Assembly (NCBI RefSeq): GCF_019443285.1
Contig: NZ_CP080327.1
Span: 620,001 to 684,000 of the forward strand
Source of the DNA: Aquisediminimonas profunda
Lineage (GTDB): Bacteria > Pseudomonadota > Alphaproteobacteria > Sphingomonadales > Sphingomonadaceae
DNA length: 64,000 nt
Reading direction: 5' to 3'
The number at the start of each line of letters is the position of its first letter. Positions within the stretch are counted from its first letter, which is position 1. The notes beneath the pieces were generated by a model, which saw only the letters and a program-made list of their open reading frames with translations, searched no databases and had not been told where the DNA came from. Positions 1-11,400 of the stretch are shown here, one piece after another. The position numbers and the translations under genes were made by a program.

Positions 1-657
1 GACATGGACTATCGCATGATTGCGGCACCTGATGGCAATGCCGGGGGGATGTTGAAGCTGACGCCCGACATGATCGCCGGCGGCGCACGACCGTGCTGGA
101 TGGGTTATATCGGGGTCGACGACGTAGACCTGTCGGTTGCGGCCATTGTCACGGCAGGCGGTACGATCATCATGCCGGCCTATGACATCCCCGGCGTCGG
201 CCGCATCGCCATGGTCAGCGATCCCCAGGGCGTGCCCTTCTATCTCATGCGCGGCGCATCCGAAGCTGTCAGCACTGTCTTCGCCGTCGACACTGTTGGC
301 TATTGCGCCTGGAACGAACTGTTCACGAGCGACCAGGAGGCAGCCTTCTCCTTTTATGCAAGCCAGTTCGGATGGGCGAAGAATGGCGCAATGAACATGG
401 GGCCAATGGGCGATTATACGTTCATTGCACAGGGCGGCGTGCAGATTGGGGCCATGATGAACTGCCCGCCCGAAAGCCCATCATCTGCATGGAATTACTA
501 TTTCCGCGTCGCGGACATTGATGTCGCGGCAAACAGCGTGACGGCGGAAGGCGGCAAGATCCTGTCCGGGCCGCATGAGGTTCCGGGCGATCAATGGTCC
601 CTTCAGGGAGTCGATCCGCAAGGCGCTGCTTTCGGCCTTGTTGGCAGGAAGAATTGA
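1..657 (+). CDS. VOC-family (glyoxalase/bleomycin-resistance fold) protein, 5' end outside the window
   Basis: The frame is open from base 1, so the true start lies upstream and the ATG at 4 is only the first one visible. The 217 visible residues hold the rest of one VOC module (to about residue 80) and a second full module (about 97-215), which opens with the pattern CAWNELFTSDQEAAFSFY and FGW. Two-module VOC proteins of about 260 residues are common. The reaction cannot be told from sequence. It is the first visible gene of a plus-strand operon with 669-1091, 1088-1573, 1575-2228 and 2251-2718, whose members suggest handling of small electrophiles; that role is an inference. Confidence 0.85.
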   Translation, partial: DMDYRMIAAPDGNAGGMLKLTPDMIAGGARPCWMGYIGVDDVDLSVAAIVTAGGTIIMPAYDIPGVGRIAMVSDPQGVPFYLMRGASEAVSTVFAVDTVGYCAWNELFTSDQEAAFSFYASQFGWAKNGAMNMGPMGDYTFIAQGGVQIGAMMNCPPESPSSAWNYYFRVADIDVAANSVTAEGGKILSGPHEVPGDQWSLQGVDPQGAAFGLVGRKN

Positions 658-668
658 GGAGACGCACA

Positions 669-1091
669 ATGCAAACCCCTCATCCGCCAGCGCTTCGCTG
701 GATCGCCCTTGGCCTCCTGATCTGGAACCTTATTGGCGTTGCCATGTTTGTCAGCCAATGGCGCATGGACGCACAGGATATCGCGCAGATGCCGTCGACG
801 CAGCAATTCCTCTGGACCCATATGTCGGCCCGCGTCTGGATTGCCTATGCAACCGCAGTCATCGCCGGCACGCTGGGCGCAGCCGCCCTGTGGCGGCGGC
901 ACAAGGTGGCGGTTCCGCTCTTTGCGGTCAGCCTGCTCGCGCTCGTCATCCAGTTCACCAATCCTGTCCTGCTTGAGACTGCTGCCCGCGAAGGCTATGG
1001 CCTGATGGCCTTTCCGCTGTTCCTGATTGGCGTCGGCGGCGCTCAGCTTTGGCTGGCATACCGCTGGCGCAGCAAGGGGTGGCTGGCATGA
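669..1091 (+). CDS. Four-helix integral membrane protein, function unknown
   Basis: 140 residues. Four hydrophobic stretches are visible, at about 11-29, 55-75, 80-97 and 108-130, with a short polar C-terminus, so it should sit in the inner membrane. The ATG at 669 was chosen over an upstream in-frame start at 594 because GAGGAG lies about 8 bases before it and the upstream start would overlap the preceding gene. The stop codon overlaps the ATG of the next gene (ATGA), which points to translational coupling. I do not recognise a named family. The operon context (VOC, GST, SRPBCC) gives no specific function. Confidence 0.8.
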   Translation: MQTPHPPALRWIALGLLIWNLIGVAMFVSQWRMDAQDIAQMPSTQQFLWTHMSARVWIAYATAVIAGTLGAAALWRRHKVAVPLFAVSLLALVIQFTNPVLLETAAREGYGLMAFPLFLIGVGGAQLWLAYRWRSKGWLA

Positions 1092-1573
1092 GCGCGGTCA
1101 AACTCTGTCTCTGGTACAACAAGGACGCCGAGGAGGCGGCACACTTCTATGCTGCCACCTTCCCTGATAGCCATGTTGACGCCGTCCACCGGGCACCTGC
1201 AGATTTTCCGGACGGGAAGGCCGGGGACGTTCTGACAGTGGAGTTCACCTTGCTTGGGCTTGCCTGCATCGGCCTCAACGGTGGACCCAGATTCACGCAC
1301 AGCGAAGCCTTTTCATTTCAGGTGCCCACCGAAACCCAGGAGGAAACCGATCGCTATTGGGATGCAATCATTTCAAGCGGCGGTCAGGAGAGCCGGTGCG
1401 GCTGGTGCCAGGACAAATGGGGATTGTCCTGGCAGATCACGCCCAATGCCCTGACCAAAGCGATGGCCGCCGGCGGTGACACGGCGAGGCGCGCCTTTAC
1501 CGCAATGATGCCGATGACCAAGATCGACATCGCGACGATCGAGCGTGCCGTTGCCGAACAGGGCGACGTCTGA
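1088..1573 (+). CDS. PhnB-like VOC protein (PF06983 type)
   Basis: 161 residues. The N-terminal pattern CLWYNKDAEEAAHFY followed by FPDS is typical of the PhnB / '3-demethylubiquinone-9 3-methyltransferase' domain family, which despite the name is a VOC-fold protein with no proven methyltransferase role. The WGLSWQI segment near residue 115 is the other conserved block. The start at 1088 overlaps the stop of the membrane protein by four bases. A longer in-frame start at 1049 would lie inside the preceding gene and was rejected. Substrate unknown. Confidence 0.87.
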   Translation: MSAVKLCLWYNKDAEEAAHFYAATFPDSHVDAVHRAPADFPDGKAGDVLTVEFTLLGLACIGLNGGPRFTHSEAFSFQVPTETQEETDRYWDAIISSGGQESRCGWCQDKWGLSWQITPNALTKAMAAGGDTARRAFTAMMPMTKIDIATIERAVAEQGDV

Positions 1574-1574
1574 G

Positions 1575-2228
1575 ATGGATTTGTTTGGACATCCCTTTTC
1601 CTCCTATACTTGGAAGGCCCTTATCCCGCTCTACGAGAATGGCACGCCGTTCGAATTCCGGATGCTCGGCCCTGACAATCCGGAGACATTCGCCGAATTC
1701 GCCGGGCTTTGGCCGATCGCGAAATTTCCCCTTCTCAAAGACGGCAGAACCGTGATCTTCGAAGCGACGGCCATCATCGAGCATCTGGCGGCCTTTCATC
1801 CCGGGGACGTTGCATTCATCCCGTCCGATCCCGCGCTCGCGGTCGAGACGCGCATGCTCGATCGGGTATTCGACAATTATGTGATGACGCCACTGCAGGC
1901 CTTTGTTGACCATGAACTCCGCCCGGCTGAGGATCGCGATCCCATCGGCGTCGACAAGGCGCGCAGGACGCTCGATACCATTTATGGCTGGCTCGACAGT
2001 CGGTTGGATGGGCGCGAGTGGGCAAATGGCAACGACTTTTCACTCGCTGACTGCGCAGCCGCACCATCACTCTTTTATGCAGATTGGGTCCATCCGATCG
2101 ACACGACGCACGCCAACCTGCGAGCCTATCGTGCGCGCCTGCTGGCTCGGCCGTCTGTTGCGCGTACCGTAGATGAAGCCCGCCCCTATCGCGCGCTCTT
2201 CCCGCTGGGCGCGCCTGACCGCGATTGA
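1575..2228 (+). CDS. Glutathione S-transferase family protein
   Basis: 217 residues, normal for a GST. An N-terminal thioredoxin-like domain (about 1-80) begins MDLFGHPFSSYTWKA, where a Ser or Tyr in the SSYT stretch is the likely glutathione-activating residue. The conserved turn EATAIIEHL follows near residue 57, and a helical C-terminal domain (about 90-210) contains NDFSLADCAAAP, the usual helix-capping motif. It starts one base after the stop of the PhnB-like gene. Likely a cytosolic conjugating or isomerising enzyme; substrate unknown. Confidence 0.9.
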   Translation: MDLFGHPFSSYTWKALIPLYENGTPFEFRMLGPDNPETFAEFAGLWPIAKFPLLKDGRTVIFEATAIIEHLAAFHPGDVAFIPSDPALAVETRMLDRVFDNYVMTPLQAFVDHELRPAEDRDPIGVDKARRTLDTIYGWLDSRLDGREWANGNDFSLADCAAAPSLFYADWVHPIDTTHANLRAYRARLLARPSVARTVDEARPYRALFPLGAPDRD

Positions 2229-2250
2229 ATCCTTGGAGAGGAAATGAACA

Positions 2251-2718
2251 ATGACTGAGGCTCCCCTCGAACTCGCCATCGAACGCCATATCGCGGCTCC
2301 ACCAGGGATTGTCTGGCAAGTGATGACTGAACGGCTCGCCGAATGGTGGTGTCCAAAGCCCTGGCGCAGCGAAATTATCGAGCAGGATTGGCGCCCCGGC
2401 GGCCGGAATGCCGTCATGATGTATGGCCCCAATGGTGAGGAATCTGGGGGGGAGGGCGTCTTCCTGGAGATCGTACCTGAACGGCTGATTGTCTTTACCG
2501 ATGCCTTCAAATCAGGCTGGATTCCGCAAGGTCCGTTCATGGTCGGCTTTTTCGAACTGACGCCCGATGGAGATGGTACGCACTATCGCGCCGGTGCACG
2601 ACACTGGAGCGAAGCGGCCTTCAACCAGCACAAGGATATGGGATTTGAAGCCGGCTGGACTGCGGTCGCCGGACAGTTGGCCGAACTGGCAGAAACTGTA
2701 TCTCGATCCCGATCATAA
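2251..2718 (+). CDS. SRPBCC / AHSA1-like (START-fold) protein
   Basis: 155 residues. The order of elements (LELAIERHIAAPPGIVWQVM at the N-terminus, EWWCPKPW, GGxxxxMMYGPNGEE, then a long C-terminal helix with GFEAGWTAVAGQLAEL) matches the AHSA1 / activator-of-Hsp90-like branch of SRPBCC proteins, which bind hydrophobic small ligands. AGGAAATGAACA precedes the ATG. Its last six bases overlap the 3' end of the convergent flavoprotein gene. Similar genes often travel with GST and VOC genes. No catalytic role can be assigned. Confidence 0.87.
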   Translation: MTEAPLELAIERHIAAPPGIVWQVMTERLAEWWCPKPWRSEIIEQDWRPGGRNAVMMYGPNGEESGGEGVFLEIVPERLIVFTDAFKSGWIPQGPFMVGFFELTPDGDGTHYRAGARHWSEAAFNQHKDMGFEAGWTAVAGQLAELAETVSRSRS

Positions 2719-3897
2719 GGCCTGCCCCGCCGCGACGCCGCTTGCCCAGGCCCATTGAAAATTATAGCCGCCGAGCCAGCCCGTGACGTCCACCGCTTCG
2801 CCAATCGCATAGAGACCGGGGATCCGCCGCGCCTCCATGGTTTGTGATGACAGCCCATCGGTGGCGATTCCACCGACCGTGACTTCGGCCTTGGCAAAGC
2901 CCTCGGTTCCGTTCGGGTGGAATGTCCATCGGGCCAGATGCCGTTCGACCTGCGCTAACGCTGCGTCCTTCCGCTCGCCAAGCTCTCCCGTCGCGCCAAT
3001 CCGGTCTGCCAGGGCCTGTGCCAGCCGGTCGGGAAGGCGGTCGGCCAAGGCCCGGCGTAACGTGAAACGTGCATTGTCGCGCTTGAGGGCGCGCAGCCAG
3101 CCGTCGGGCTGGTCTGGCAGGAAATTGATCTCGACCGGATCCCGGTGCCGCCAATAGGATGAGACCTGCAGAATGGCCGGCCCGGACAATCCGCGATGCG
3201 TGAAGAGTGCCGCTTCACGAAATGCTACCTTCCCGGTCCGCGCGATGACGTCGGCGGAGACGCCCGAGAGCGAGGTAAACAACGCATCGTCCGGACCAAG
3301 CGTGAAGGGCACCAGCGCGGGACGCGGCTCGACCACTTTCAGTCCGAACTTGCGCGCCAGATCATAGGCAAAACCGGTAGCGCCCATCTTCGGGATCGAG
3401 AGGCCGCCTGTGGCAATGACAAGTGCGGGCGCAGCCACCTGTCGCCCGCCAAAGGCAATGCGGAACAGGCCGTCTGCATGGTCGACGCTGGAGATCGCCT
3501 CTCCCAAGGCCATGTCCACGTTGCCCGCAGCGCATTCCTCAAGGAGCATATCGACAATCTGGCGCGCCGATCCATCACAGAAGAGCTGGCCCAGCGTCTT
3601 TTCATGCCAGGCAATCCTGTGCGCCTCGACAAGCGTGATGAAATCCTCCGGTCGATATCGGCCCAGCGCCGATTTGGCGAAATGGGGGTTCGCCGAAATG
3701 TAGCGGTCGGCAGCGGTGAAGACGTTCGTGAAATTGCACCGCCCGCCGCCCGAAATGAGGATCTTCTTGCCCGGCGCTTCGGCGTGATCGACGAGCAGCA
3801 CCGCCTTGCCGCGCTGTCCGGCGGTTGCGGCGCACATCATTCCCGCCCCGCCGGCGCCGAGGATGATGGCATCGAATGTTTCCGGGCCCTGCGTCAC
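2713..3897 (-). CDS. HI0933/BaiN-family FAD-dependent oxidoreductase
   Basis: 394 residues, the usual size for this family (about 390-410). The N-terminal dinucleotide fold shows ILGAGGAGMMCA (about 12-23), followed by the family hallmark GKKILISGGGRCNFTN (about 43-58). The C-terminal block AIGEAVDVTGWLGGYNFQWA is the FAD-contacting signature. Members include the flavoproteins BaiN and YhiN; the physiological substrate is generally unknown. The start is GTG with AAGG about 8 bases upstream. The gene converges on and overlaps 2251-2718 by six bases, so antisense overlap of transcripts is expected. Confidence 0.92.
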   Translation of the reverse strand: MTQGPETFDAIILGAGGAGMMCAATAGQRGKAVLLVDHAEAPGKKILISGGGRCNFTNVFTAADRYISANPHFAKSALGRYRPEDFITLVEAHRIAWHEKTLGQLFCDGSARQIVDMLLEECAAGNVDMALGEAISSVDHADGLFRIAFGGRQVAAPALVIATGGLSIPKMGATGFAYDLARKFGLKVVEPRPALVPFTLGPDDALFTSLSGVSADVIARTGKVAFREAALFTHRGLSGPAILQVSSYWRHRDPVEINFLPDQPDGWLRALKRDNARFTLRRALADRLPDRLAQALADRIGATGELGERKDAALAQVERHLARWTFHPNGTEGFAKAEVTVGGIATDGLSSQTMEARRIPGLYAIGEAVDVTGWLGGYNFQWAWASGVAAGQAL

Positions 3898-4008
3898 CGC
3901 AGTGCCTTAGACCGCGAGGCGGCAGACCGCCAGACAGGCAAAATTCCTTGCAAGCACCTTCAGGCCCCCGCACAGAGTTCTGGGGAACAATAAGGAAAGA
4001 GGCGCGAG

Positions 4009-5010
4009 ATGAAGGCTTATCGGATCCATCGCTATGGCGGGCCAGAGTGCGCATCGCTGGACGAGGCACCGGAACCGGAGCTGCGCGCCCATGACCTGCT
4101 GGTGCGGATTGCCGGCGTCAGCCTGAATCCGGTGGACTACAAGACACGTCAGGGGGCACTGCGCGTGCTCTATCGGCCGAAGCTGCCCGCCACTCTTGGA
4201 AACGATCTTGCGGGCGAAGTGATTGCCGTCGGGTCGGCCGTTGCGGGGTTCAAGGTTGGCGATCGCGTGATCGCCTGTTCCCGGATCAACGACATGGGCA
4301 GCTTTGCCGAAGTGGCACGTATTGATGCGCGTTGCGCAAGTCTGGCGCCAAGCTCGATCGACCTCGCCACAGCCAGTGCCCTGCCACTCGCAGGACAAAC
4401 CGCGCAGCAGGCGCTGCGGGACCTGCTCCACATTCGGCCCGGCATGCATGTGCTGATTACCGCAGGCGCGGGCGGGGTCGGTTGCCTGGCGATCCAGCTT
4501 GCCAAGAGCATGGGAGCCGAGGTGTCGACGACGGCCTCGCCGCGCGGTGATGCGCTGGTACGTGAGATGGGTGCCGATCATGTGATTGACTACACGACCA
4601 CCGACCTTGCAGGCGTCGGCCGCAAATTCGACGCCGTATTCGATCTGGCGGGCGGAGAGACGTTGGACGCCTGCTTCAAGGTTGCCCGTCCAGGCAGCAC
4701 GGTCATTTCGATTGCCGGCCTGCCGACGCCTTCGGCTGCCAGCAAGGCGCTGGGCATAGGCGCAGGGATCAAGGCCCTGTTCTGGTTTGCGAGCCTCGCC
4801 TTGCGCCGAAAGGCCGCTGCCAATGGCGTTTCCTATCATTACTATTTTCTTCACCCGAACAGCACCGACCTTTCCGAACTCGCCGCCATGGTCGATGCGG
4901 GAACATTGAAGATCATTGTCGACAGGCAATTTCCCTTTGAACGGATTGCCGACGCAATGGCCTATCTCGAGGCCGGACGTGCCAAGGGCAAGGTCGTCGT
5001 CACCCTATGA
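4009..5010 (+). CDS. MDR-superfamily NAD(P)H:quinone oxidoreductase-like alcohol dehydrogenase
   Basis: 333 residues. The GroES-like N-terminal domain contains NPVDYKTRQG and LGNDLAGEVIAVG. The Rossmann domain carries ITAGAGGVGCLAIQLAK (about 150-166), the NADP-binding AGxGGVG motif of the zinc-independent quinone oxidoreductase branch. I see no Cys/His set for catalytic zinc. It ends with the ARGKVVVTL-type tail usual for this branch (here AKGKVVVTL). AGGAAAGAGGCGCG precedes the ATG. Monocistronic by spacing. Substrate is probably an enone or quinone (inference). Confidence 0.9.
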   Translation: MKAYRIHRYGGPECASLDEAPEPELRAHDLLVRIAGVSLNPVDYKTRQGALRVLYRPKLPATLGNDLAGEVIAVGSAVAGFKVGDRVIACSRINDMGSFAEVARIDARCASLAPSSIDLATASALPLAGQTAQQALRDLLHIRPGMHVLITAGAGGVGCLAIQLAKSMGAEVSTTASPRGDALVREMGADHVIDYTTTDLAGVGRKFDAVFDLAGGETLDACFKVARPGSTVISIAGLPTPSAASKALGIGAGIKALFWFASLALRRKAAANGVSYHYYFLHPNSTDLSELAAMVDAGTLKIIVDRQFPFERIADAMAYLEAGRAKGKVVVTL

Positions 5011-5079
5011 GGTTTCGGCCTTCCGTTAACGTCAATCTATGATAGTCTTGAATTGAAATTGAAGCTTGGGAGAGTCGAA

Positions 5080-6819
<1,740 letters not shown>

Positions 6820-6897
6820 GGCGCATCTCCACCAGAGTGCAGCTGCCCCCTTGCGCTTGGCGACTGGTCCGTTAGCATCAGGGCCGAACACAAGGGG

Positions 6898-8208
6898 ATG
6901 TCAGCCCATATGCGCCATATAGCGGTGGTTGGATCAGGTCCTGCGGGCTATTACGCCGCAGAGGCCGCGCAGAAGAAGTTCGGCGATGATGTCCGCGTGG
7001 ATATCATAGACCGGCTGCCTGTTCCCTATGGCCTGATCCGCTTCGGGGTTGCGCCTGACCACCAGTCGATCAAGGGTGTTTCCAAGCGCTACGAAGCCGT
7101 AAACCTGTCTGACAATGTTCGCTTTGTAGGGAACGTCCTGGTCGGGCGCGATGTGAGCGTCGATGAACTGATGTCCCTATACGATGCCGTCGTGCTGGCT
7201 ACAGGGGCGCCGAATGACCGGACGATGGATGTGCCCGGAAGCAACCTGCCAGGCGTGTTCGGCTCTGCTGCCTTTGTGGGGTGGTACAACGGCCACCCGG
7301 ACTTTGCCGATCTTGAGCCACCACTTGCGGGGCCCGGCGCAGTCGTTGTCGGCAATGGCAATGTGGCACTGGATGTCACCCGCATTCTTGCCAAGACACG
7401 CGCAGAGTTTGACGGCGCCGATATTGTCTCCCATGCGCTCGATGCGCTCGACCATTCAGGCATAAAGCGTGTGACGCTGCTCGGGCGCCGCGGCCCGCAC
7501 CAGATTGCGATGACCCCGAAGGAACTGGGCGAACTTGGTCATCTGATCCGCGCGAAACCTGCCGTCGACCCCGCTGATTTCCCGCCCCTTGACGATGACG
7601 CGCTGCTGGAGCCGGGCATGCGCAAGTCCGTGACGCATTTGCGTGAATTCGCGGCCAATACCGGCGACCCGAAGGACATAACCATCGAATTCGATTTCTT
7701 CGCCAGCCCGATCGCGATCGAAGGTGATGGCAAGGTCGAGCGCGTCATTGTGGAACGCACGCGCCTTGATGCCGACATGCGCTCCGTCGGCACGGGAGAG
7801 ACCTATGTCATCCCCTGCGGGCTCGTCATTTCATGCATTGGCTACCAGACTCCCCCCATCGACGGCGTGCCCTATGAACATGGCCGAGGCCGCTTTGCCA
7901 ATTCGGAGGGGCGGATCCTGCCCGGACTCTACTGCGTCGGCTGGGCTCGCCGCGGGCCGACCGGCACGATTGGCACAAACCGTCCCGACGGATATGCGAC
8001 CGTAGACCTGATCGAAGCGGATATCGGGCTAGGCAAAGGCAAGCAGGGCCGGTCCGGGCTGGATGTTCTCCTGACCCAGCGCGGCATCGACATCGTCACC
8101 TTCCGCGACTGGAAGAAGATCGAGCAAGCCGAAATCGCACGCGCACGCGAAGGGGCGCCCCGGGAGAAATTCGTGGCGGTCGAAGACATGATTGCCGCGC
8201 GGGGTTGA
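6898..8208 (+). CDS. Ferredoxin/adrenodoxin-NADP+ reductase-like FAD flavoprotein
   Basis: 436 residues (432 if translation begins at the ATG at 6910). FAD-binding VVGSGPAGYYAAEAAQ lies near the N-terminus, then the family marker PVPYGLIRFGVAPDH, the NADP-binding VVGNGNVALDVTRIL, RRGPHQIAMTPKEL, and the C-terminal GWARRGPTGTIGTNRPDG loop. These match the adrenodoxin reductase / FprA group that passes electrons from NADPH to ferredoxin. AAGGGG sits directly against the ATG at 6898, which would better serve the ATG at 6910, so the start is uncertain by four codons. The electron-acceptor ferredoxin gene is not in the window. Confidence 0.92.
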   Translation: MSAHMRHIAVVGSGPAGYYAAEAAQKKFGDDVRVDIIDRLPVPYGLIRFGVAPDHQSIKGVSKRYEAVNLSDNVRFVGNVLVGRDVSVDELMSLYDAVVLATGAPNDRTMDVPGSNLPGVFGSAAFVGWYNGHPDFADLEPPLAGPGAVVVGNGNVALDVTRILAKTRAEFDGADIVSHALDALDHSGIKRVTLLGRRGPHQIAMTPKELGELGHLIRAKPAVDPADFPPLDDDALLEPGMRKSVTHLREFAANTGDPKDITIEFDFFASPIAIEGDGKVERVIVERTRLDADMRSVGTGETYVIPCGLVISCIGYQTPPIDGVPYEHGRGRFANSEGRILPGLYCVGWARRGPTGTIGTNRPDGYATVDLIEADIGLGKGKQGRSGLDVLLTQRGIDIVTFRDWKKIEQAEIARAREGAPREKFVAVEDMIAARG

Positions 8209-8275
8209 ACCGCGGGGCATCCACCGCTAAGGGCGTCCGCCTGCCACTCGGCCTTCGCGCCGAATCCGCATCGGT

Positions 8276-8352
8276 CGGGGAATAGCTCAGCCTGGTAGAG
8301 CACTGTCTTCGGGAGGCAGGGGCCGGAGGTTCGAATCCTCTTTCCCCGACCA
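8276..8352 (+). tRNA. tRNA-Pro (anticodon CGG)
   Basis: 77 bases fold as a canonical tRNA. The acceptor arm CGGGGAA pairs with TTCCCCG, and the D arm GCTC/GAGC encloses AGCCTGGTA. The anticodon stem CTGTC/GGCAG (one G-U) has loop TTCGGGA with anticodon CGG. The T arm GGAGG/CCTCT has loop TTCGAAT (one G-T pair). A discriminator A is followed by an encoded CCA. The anticodon CGG reads CCG proline codons. No integrase or duplicated 3' end was seen nearby. Confidence 0.97.
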
Positions 8353-8450
8353 GTTTTGCGGACGCCGGCAGGTGCAAGAACGCCTTACTTGGCATCGGCT
8401 TGCGCCACTAACATTCGATCAGGTGCATATCGAGTGCTGCTCAGCGGAAA

Positions 8451-11400
8451 TTACCCTGCAGCCCTTTCGCTGGCGTACCAACGGGCAATCAGCGCGGGAA
8501 GGAAGAGAAGGCTCAGCACGAGCGAGGAAATCAATCCGCCAAGGATGACGAGCGCCATTGGGCCCTGAACTTCCCGCCCGGCCTGACCCGTCTCCAGCGC
8601 AAGGGGCGCAAGGCCAAGGGCCGTGACGCATGCCGTGATCATGATGGGCGTCACGCGCTCGCGCGTTGCTCGCAGGACGGTATCAAGCGACCAGGGAGCG
8701 CCTTCCACCTCTACAAGTTGCCCCACATGCGAGAGGAGCAGGATGGCGTTTCGCGCCGAAATCCCGAAAAGCGTCACAAAGCCCACGAGTGCGCCAAGCG
8801 AAACGACCCCGCCTTCGAAGATCACCGCCAACACCCCACCCGCCAGCGCGAACGGAGCGCCAGCCAAAACAAGTGCGGCCGGGCGAGTGCCAAACGCCAA
8901 TATGAGCAACACCACGATCGCGATCGCTGCAAGGCTGACATTGAGTGCGATTTGCCGATAGGCGGCGGACACGCCTTCTGCCGCACCCCCATATGAAAGA
9001 AAGACGCCAGGCGGCAGTTTGACCTTGGTTGCGATAGTAGCGCGCGCCTTCGCCATAAAGCCGGCAATATCGCGATCCGTAGGATTGGCCGTGACAATCT
9101 GCCGACGCTGCCCGCCGTCATGGGCAATGCTCGCGCGCCCATCCTCCAAGCTAAGATCCGCGATATCTGAGAGCCGCACACCGCTCGCGGCGGAGCGGAC
9201 CAGAACGTCACCCACAGATTCCGGATCGCGCTGCATGTCAGGCGGAAGCGTCAAAACGACATCGGTCGTCCTGTCGGCCTGGCTCACCTGTCCGGCGAGA
9301 TGACCCTGAAAGGCAAGTTCGATTGCATCGTTCGCATCTTGTGCGCTGACACCGCGAACAGCCATCTTCGCAGGATCGAACCGGACCCTGAGGATGGGCG
9401 TCGTCGTAGCGGCCTTTACCTGGACATCGGCCGATCCCGGAACCGTGTTGAGCGCGGCCGCCACCTGCCCCGCCACCCGGTCAAGCGTGTCCAGATCGCC
9501 GCCGAATATGCTGATGGAAACCGCTGCCGTCTCCCCCGTAAGAGATTCACCGATCCGGTCGCCCAGAAATGTCAGCGTCTCGCTCTGGATTGCTGGATAG
9601 GCGTCGAGAACGGCGCGAATCTTCTCCTGGGCAGCATCCTCGCCAGCCGCGCCGACAGTCTTTTTGAGATTGACGTGAAATTCGCTGCGGTTGGGCGGCC
9701 ACGTGTCTTCTCCCGCTTCTGCCCGGCCGATTTGCTGCTCGACGCTGGCGACTTCGGAAATGGCCATAAGATCGCGCGAAATGCGCGCGCCGGTCGCACG
9801 CATCCAGTCGAGCGACGCTCCTGTCGGCCCGGCGACACCAAGCACATAGTGCCGCTCGCGAAACGAGGGTAGGAGCGAATTGCCGAACAAGGACAGGATG
9901 AAGACCGCGATGACCCCCACTGCAACCGTCGCCACGGCGATCCGTTCGGGGACCGCACAAAGTCGTCGAAGGATTGAGGCGTGCCAGAGCTTGAAGCGGT
10001 CAAGAAACTGGGGTTCGGGACGTGGCTCGACACGCTGGAGCAGCAGCGCGGACAGGGCTGGCGTTACGGTCATCGCAACCAGCAGCGACGCCAGCGTGGC
10101 CAGGAGGAAGGCAAGCGCAAGCGGGGAGAAGAACGCGCCCTGAAGGCCGGTCAGGAAGAGGACCGGGAGGATCGTCAGCGCCAAAACGAATGTAGCGTAG
10201 ACCACGGGCCCGCGCACCTCGACCGATGCCGCTTCGATGATTTGCGCACGCGTTGCTTCGGCGCCCCGCGTCCGGATGCGTCGGACGATATTCTCGATAT
10301 CGACGATTGCATCGTCGATGACGACGCCCAGCGCGACAGTGAGCCCTCCCAGCGTCATCGTGTTGATCGTGAGCCCAAACCGGTCGAGGACAATGATCGC
10401 GGCAAGCAAGGACAGCGGGATGGAGACAAAGGCGATTGCCGCAACCCGCAGGTCGCGCATGAAGACCAGCAGCACAATGCCGATTAGCAGCGCGCCCACA
10501 AGAAGATCGCGCTCGATCCCGGCAAGCGCTGTCTCGATGAAATCGGCTGGTCGGTGCAGATCGGGATACATCGTCACGCCCTGCGCCGCGAGCGCTGGTT
10601 TCAGGTCATTCAGCGCCATTTCGACGGCGCGCGTCGTGTCGAGCGTGTTGGCGCCATATTGGCTCGATAGGGTCAGGAGGACGCCGGGCCTTCCCATGAC
10701 CAAGGCATCGCCGAATTTTGGGCTGGCTGCATCTGAAACGGTTGCGACGTCGCCGATCCGGACAGCTCCGCCCCTGGTTGACGAGAGAATCGACTCTGAA
10801 ATTGATGTAGCATCCGGCACATCCTTCCCGGGCTCAATCAGGATGCGCTGGCCGGGCGTCTCTGAAAAACCGCCGCCGCGGACGCCAACGCTGCTGCGGA
10901 CTGCGCTTGACAGATCGTTGAGCGTCAGCCCGCGCGCGATAAGCTCGGAAGGCTTCACACGGACTTCGATGCGGCGCTTGTCGCCTCCAAATATGTTCGC
11001 GCGCGCAACGCCCTGGACTGACAGAAGGCGCGGTCGCACTGTCCATTCAACCAGGTCGCGCAGCGCCATCGGCGTAAGCTTTTGACTGACAAAGCCGATC
11101 TTCAGCAGGTCCATCGTCGAGGAGGTGAGTGGCGTCAACTTGGGCGCTGCGACCCCGGAAGGAAGAGCGGTTGCGGCGTCGACCAGAGCCTCGGCGACAA
11201 TCTGCCGTGCGCGATAGGGGTCGCTCCCCTCGCGAAAAGTGATGTTAATGACCGACAAGCCCTGAATGGATTCGGATCGCACGCTTTCGACGCCATTCGC
11301 GCCATTGATTGCTGCTTCAAGTGGGCGAGTGACCAGCGCCTCGACCTGGTCAGGCACCAGCCCGGGCGCCTCGGTCTGCACATTCGCTTGCGGGGGAACG

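Noticed and set aside
3907-4929. 340-codon minus-strand ORF over the quinone-oxidoreductase gene
   Set aside because: Low-complexity Arg/Gly/Gln-rich translation and full overlap with a clear gene. Antisense shadow.
8233-8365. GCGTCCGC and GCGGACGC flanking the tRNA as an inverted repeat
   Set aside because: Only eight bases and not continued on either side. Probably chance at high GC.
8276-8371. Possible attachment site at the tRNA-Pro 3' end
   Set aside because: No integrase gene, no second copy of the tRNA 3' end in the window, and the neighbouring genes look like ordinary chromosome.
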